From assembly GCA_014621425.1 (NCBI GenBank), contig JAANBB010000506.1, positions 1 to 26,199 of the forward strand: a DNA stretch of 26,199 nucleotides, given 5' to 3'. The stretch is from Cylindrodendrum hubeiense (taxonomy: Eukaryota; Ascomycota; Sordariomycetes; Hypocreales; Nectriaceae). The position numbers were made by a program, and so were the translations under genes. This document shows positions 21,490-26,199 of this stretch, piece by piece. Positions within the stretch are counted from its first letter, which is position 1. The number at the start of each line of letters is the position of its first letter. The notes beneath the pieces were generated by a model. That model saw only the letters and a program-made list of their open reading frames with translations. It was not told the origin of the DNA and made no database searches.

Positions 21490-24317
21490 ATGGAGAGGAG
21501 AGCTCAGGTAAGTGACTACCCAGTGCCCATCTGCTTACGCAGGCCTGTCGTGGCCGACACGGCATCAAGAATGAGTACTGACCGCCCCGACGACGTAGGC
21601 CGCCGAGTCTCTTGTTGCGAGATCGAGCGGCCAAGTGGCCCTCGATCATGCTATCAAGGCCGCCGACTTGTACATGCGCGCAGCTTCTGAAGCTGCGAGC
21701 AAGTCAGAGGCTACTCGATTGCGACAGAAATGCCAGCAGCTCATCACTTTGGCTGAGCGACTCAAAGCCTCGCGGACAGGCGCTTCGCCTGTGCAGCCGC
21801 CGAGCTTACTGCAACAGACCGCTCGCCTCCACGGCAATTACTTCCCTCAGTGGACAACCGCCCCCGTCGACTCCGATTTTCGTCTTCCCCCAGGCGAGAT
21901 ACCCTTCGTGTAGGTCGTGTCCATCTCCGCGCTGGACGAGCCTCGCCACTGATGCGCACTAGGGATGATGCTGTGCTTTCGCTCTCGCCCAGGCAAGCAG
22001 CAACCTTTGACGGCTGGAAGCGGCCACGGGAGCTTTACGCGGGCGAGGAAAAGCTTGACACAGAGTCATTTATGGACTCCGGTGACGGGTGTGATCTTGT
22101 CCAAGATTTAACTACAGATTGTTCCGTCGTTGCTAGTCTCTGTGCGGCTATGCAAATCTTGACCGGTCGAAACTCGGTAGGTGATTGCGACCCACCCACC
22201 GCTTCATCTCGGTCTCCTTGTCCTCTGTTGGTTTCTTGAACATCATTTTAACTGTGAGCTCGCTAGGTTCTGGCCTCGATTCTGTATCCCTTCGACCGCG
22301 CTAGGGGTATCCCCAAGTTCTCCGCCTCGGGCAAGTATGTCCTGCGCTTGCACTTCAATGGCTGCTTTCGACGTGTTGTTATTGATGAACGGCTTCCTGC
22401 CTCCTTGACTGATCGAACTCTCTATGTTGTCGACCGTCAAAACCCCCGTCTTATCTGGCCTGCACTTCTTGAAAAGGCATACTTAAAAGTGCGAGGCGGA
22501 TATGATTTTCCAGGCAGCAACTCGGGGACTGACCTATGGGTTCTCACTGGATGGATTCCCGAGCAAATTTTCCTCCAAAGGTATTTCTATCCATCTCCAT
22601 GCGTCCATCGTGCTTCGGGGACTGCTTGGCCCCTCCCAGGCTTCATGTTCGTGTTACTCATGCCTAAGTTTATAGGGAGGATCTCGACATTGATGCCATC
22701 TGGAAAAGGATCAAGACAGCTCATGACTTAGAAGATGTTGTCGTTACTCTGGGCACAGGGCGCATATCTGCCGAGGAAGAGGACGTATTGGGCCTGATTG
22801 GCGAACACGACTACGCCGTCATGGCACTCGACGAGGTCGGAAGCACTGGAAGACTTTTGGTCAAGAATCCATGGTGCAACGGACCAGTTTGGAAAGGGGC
22901 CACTGCAACCCCCCTGCCTGCGCTGCAGATGATTGGAGACCACACATCGCCTGAATCAGGCGGGCCGTCGCGCCGTGGCCAGCCATCTGCTGGCTCATTC
23001 TGGATGCCACTCGAGGATGTGGTGCAACACTTTGAATCTATGTACCTCAACTGGAACCCTGCGAGGTTTGCCCATCGTCAAGACCACCACTTCACGTGGA
23101 AAATACCTTCTGCTACGCTCTCTGCGTCACTGGTACGCAATCCGCAATATACATTCGAGTGTCCAAGTGGCGGAGTGGTGTGGATCCTCGTCAGCCGGCA
23201 CTTTATGGATGCCGAACTTCAGATAGCTCGCACAAGGACGGACTCGATGGCTGCAGCGTCGCGACAACTTGGATTCATGAGTATTCTCGTCTTTGACAAT
23301 GGAGGCCACAAAGTTCAGGTGAGTGATGGCGAAGTCTATCGTGGTCCATATGTGGACTCGCCCCAGACACTTGCACGTCTCGATACGAGCCCAACGAAAC
23401 GGTACACAATTGTCCTGGATCAGCATGAATTCCCTCTTCCGGATTATACACTCACGCTTTCCCTCTTCTCCCAAGAGCCTCTCAAAGTGAAGAAGGCTAC
23501 CGATGCATTGGTACACTGCAAGGAGATAACGGGTACCTGGAGCAGGCGCACTGCTGGTGGTAACGCTGCATGTCCGACATACTTGCTGAACCCCCAGTTT
23601 AAGTTGACTCTTTCCCACGCGAGCCCACTATCTATCCTGCTTTCCACAGATAACCAAGACGTTCATGTCCATGTTGATCTCGTCTGGGCTCAAGGGAAAC
23701 GAGTCGCTGCACTCAAGGCCCGAGACTTGGTGGGATCGTCTGGTGAATATCGACGGGGATGCAGCGTCGCAAACATCCCACAAGTCGACCCTGGTGTCTA
23801 CACGGTTGTCTGCTCGACTTTTGAAGCAAACCAGATGGCCGAGTTTGCTCTCAGAGTTGGGTCAATGACGGCCGCGACGTTGGAGCCTATCCCCGCGGAC
23901 GCTGCTGGACGATTGCAAACAATATTGCCTTCATTCAGGCTGTCTGAAGGCGAGGAAGTCCGACGCGCGCCCTTGTCCGTATCTTGGCTCACGCGAATGA
24001 GCGTGACGGCGCGAAGTGTGGCCCAACCAGGTTCGGAGCCCGGCAGCCGGTCATCTTCTACACTGGCAATCCGCCTCTCCGTTGTTCACGGCTGGGCTCC
24101 TGAGCGGACCCTTGTCGCTATATCCGGTGATGGCGAGTTCCAGGAACCCAAGGCCGGCCTTCGCACGCTAGAATTCGACTTGGAGCCAGGGCGTATTCTC
24201 CGCCAAGGAATGTGGTTAATCGTGGAAAGCATGGGAACGCACAACGTCGCCGAGAACATTGAGATAGAACTCCACAGCGACGCCCCCGTCCACGTCGGCC
24301 CCTGGGAACCGATGTGA
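21490..24317 (+). CDS. palB: Calpain-like cysteine protease PalB/Rim13
   Basis: This protease of the Pal/Rim ambient-pH pathway is recruited to ESCRT-III and is thought to make the signalling cleavage of PacC/Rim101 at alkaline pH. Exons are 21490-21507 (18 bases), 21599-21909, 21963-22176, 22267-22580 and 22676-24317; introns are 91, 53, 90 and 95 bp; the product is 832 aa. An N-terminal MIT-like helical domain (about 5-62) fits ESCRT binding. The calpain core (about 115-370) has Gln157, Cys163 in TTDCSVVASLC, His330 in GEHDYAVMAL and Asn350 in VKNPWCNG, so the triad is intact. The long C-terminal part carries the C2-like domains of the PalB family, and no EF-hands are seen. The tiny first exon (MERRAQ) is inferred from phase and from its fit to the MIT start; a stop just before 21599 requires an intron there. 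Confidence 0.93.
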
Positions 24318-24833
24318 TCAGGTGGTGTTGACGAGGGCAGTATCGGGAGCTAAAAAGGATCAAGAGAGATAGGGTAGAGGCAGACGCCGCAATTGCTCAA
24401 TAGTCAGACGGAAGGCAATTTACGGATACCAATTCATTTCATGACGAATATAAGTGCACGCTTAGCCTTTGACGCCCCTAATACAACGCCTACAAAATAT
24501 TTCCACATCAAGACATGAAAGTTGAGCCAACCTGGTATATGACCCCCCAACGCCAAAAATCTGTAATCCATCAATGCAAATTCGACAGGCTGCACCTTCA
24601 GAACTTGTAAGAACTGCGCCGAAACCAAACCATGTGAATCCAACATGGCGGGTAAGTAGTTGTACACGCAATCCCAGCTAGAAAAGCAAAACAAAGAAGA
24701 CATAGTCTTAGAACACACAAGTCTACCATGAATTCATCCACGTGTCGGCTGGCTGGAGAAGCGAAATGGAACGGTGAAAGGTCAGAGTGAGTCCTAGAGC
24801 GGAGACAAGACGAGAGTGGCCCTATCGCCGATT
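24318..24833. other. Convergent 3' intergenic region, no gene seen
   Basis: These 516 bp separate the stops of palB and the zinc-finger gene, which face each other, so both 3' untranslated regions lie here. Stop-free stretches on the minus strand (24434-24718) have no recognisable product. No hairpin repeat stands out. Confidence 0.5.
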
Positions 24834-26199
24834 TTATGATGGTGGACCCCGTCTTCGCCGACCACGATTAGGCCCGTCTGGGCGTTGAGCGAGAACATCT
24901 CGTAGGAGCGGGTCATCTTTGTCCTTGTCAACATGGTGCACACGGACGTGTCTATGAAGGGGCGTCTTGTTAGTTCCTGCGGACTGCAACGTGGGTTTGG
25001 AGCCTTATTTGGAAGACAAGAAATGCACTGGGCCGCGGCTGTTAATATCGTACCTTTGGAGATTGTCTGGGCGGGGATATTTGTGTTCCCTGTCCGGGCA
25101 AAACGGACAGACGTATCCCGGCGAGTCATGGACGAGCCCATGCCTGATCATCTCGTTCTTGCGCTTAAAGCCCTTTCCACCTTCGCTTCGGGGGCAACCT
25201 TGCACAGAGCAGTAGTGTGGACGAGCTGAGGAATGCACGTTGGCGTGGGAGTTGAGTAGATATTGGGTTTGGAAGGGAGGTGCAGTGCACCCGGTAAAGT
25301 TACACACATATGCGCCAACCTGGGGATTGGTGATGCCATCAATGCTCATTCTATCTGCAACGGAAGTCGACGTGGCCGGCGTGGAGGCGGAGTGATCCGT
25401 GCTGGGAGTTTCGCCTGTCGCACTACTACTGCTGTACTCGGCATTGGAGCGCTGGTGAATGCCATTGGTGGTGTAGTAATAGGGACTCGAAGCCGACAAC
25501 GAGTGTGGGGACGGCAGGTTTCGTGAGTAGCCTTCGTTTGGTGAAATGGGAGGTGAGGCATGGGAAGTAGCGATAGGAGGAAATCGGGGGATGCCGCCAG
25601 GCGGAGAGCCGGGGAAGTTTGGACCAGGTCCGTGGCGGGAAGCTAGGTCCTTCTCTGCTGGAGCCATCGGTTCGGGAGGCAAGCGGTCGAAGTTGCCAAG
25701 CGTTGAGCGGATCGAGGGGAGCATCTGGCCATTGGAATCGGAACGGGGGGAGTCCATCTGAAGTGGGGGAAGCTCTCCACTGGCAGTTGTGAGGACAGCT
25801 ATCGGGGGAGACTTGGCAACAGGCTTCATGTCGGTCCCAGAGAAAGGATACGAAACAGCGGGGGCACCAACGGCGGGGAGGTCATCGCGGATGGATAGTT
25901 GACGGGTTGAGATGGAGATGTCGGGGGTAGCCTTGAGAACTAGGGCCGAGAGCGAGGCCGGCCCCGGAAGGGGGACCGGTCCCGTGGCGAAGGCGGCTTG
26001 CAATGCATCTGCGGCGAGGTGCTGCAGCGAGGGACGGGTCATGACAACTTCGTCGGCTTGGCCATCAGGACTGGACTCGTCGTCCGGAGAGTCTTCGTCG
26101 CCGGGTAGGACCTGGCGAGCGGCGACACGGGCGATCTCAGGGTCGCGTCCGTTGTCGAGATAGGCGACCAGGATAGCATCCCCCGAATTGGGACGGACC
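24834..26199 (-). CDS. C2H2 zinc-finger transcription factor, 5' end outside window
   Basis: The reading frame is open to the right edge (first whole codon begins at 26198), so the start and N-terminus are missing; the ATG at 26042 is probably internal, because protein-like acidic sequence continues upstream. Exons are 26199-25054 and 24951-24834, with a 102-bp intron, leaving 420 visible residues. A long Ser/Pro-rich, probably activating or disordered region is followed by three fingers at about residues 297-386: CX4CX13HX3H, CX4CX17HX3H and CX2CX15HX3H. The intron splits the third finger just before its histidines, so unspliced mRNA would lose that finger. The end is basic (RGRRRRGPPS), perhaps a nuclear signal. 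It is not PacC, whose fingers differ, despite lying beside palB. Its target genes are unknown. Confidence 0.88.

Noticed and set aside
24834..26199. The zinc-finger gene as PacC, the PalB substrate
   Set aside because: Finger spacing and sequence do not match PacC fingers, and the third finger and basic tail are of a different C2H2 type. Adjacency to palB is probably coincidental.

Overview
This is nuclear DNA of a filamentous ascomycete (Pezizomycotina). The Eurotiales (Aspergillus/Penicillium group) are most likely, but the genus cannot be fixed from the sequence. The evidence is: 19 spliceosomal introns, most of 43-59 bp (range 43-102), with GTANGT-like donors and short branch sites; a palB/RIM13 calpain; a Pmp47-type peroxisomal carrier; and a large block of extremely A+T-rich DNA with the signature of repeat-induced point mutation (RIP).

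Layout. (1) 1-7140 is RIP-mutated, almost CpG-free A+T-rich DNA with no open genes. It holds at least one recognisable dead transposon, a Fot1/pogo-type element at 1407-3274 with 54-bp terminal inverted repeats and the relic of a transposase zinc knuckle. (2) 7141-10148 has ordinary composition but no intact gene. It carries a fragment that looks like the H-box of a histidine kinase and several short inverted or tandem repeats. (3) 10149-20670 holds five genes on the minus strand: ADE8 (glycinamide ribonucleotide formyltransferase), TFC4 (TPR subunit of TFIIIC), VTS1 (SAM-domain RNA-binding protein), RPL29 (tiny, four exons, not visible as a long ORF) and PMP47 (peroxisomal adenine nucleotide carrier). 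(4) 21490-24317, plus strand, is palB (pH-signalling calpain-like protease), transcribed divergently from PMP47. (5) 24834-26199, minus strand, is a C2H2 zinc-finger transcription factor that converges on palB and runs off the right edge, so its N-terminus is missing.

The genes are ordinary housekeeping and signalling genes rather than a cluster: purine synthesis, Pol III transcription, mRNA decay control, ribosome, peroxisomal ATP supply, alkaline pH signalling. I reconstructed six splice models exon by exon, with all phases consistent, and the 3' part of the seventh. The most interesting points are the RIP signature across the zinc knuckle of the dead transposon, a small A+T-rich island that reaches into the 3' end of TFC4 and appears to have altered its conserved C-terminus, and paired CCTCGG motifs upstream of PMP47. 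I found no CRISPR array, tRNA, rRNA, secondary-metabolite cluster or novel defence-type system.
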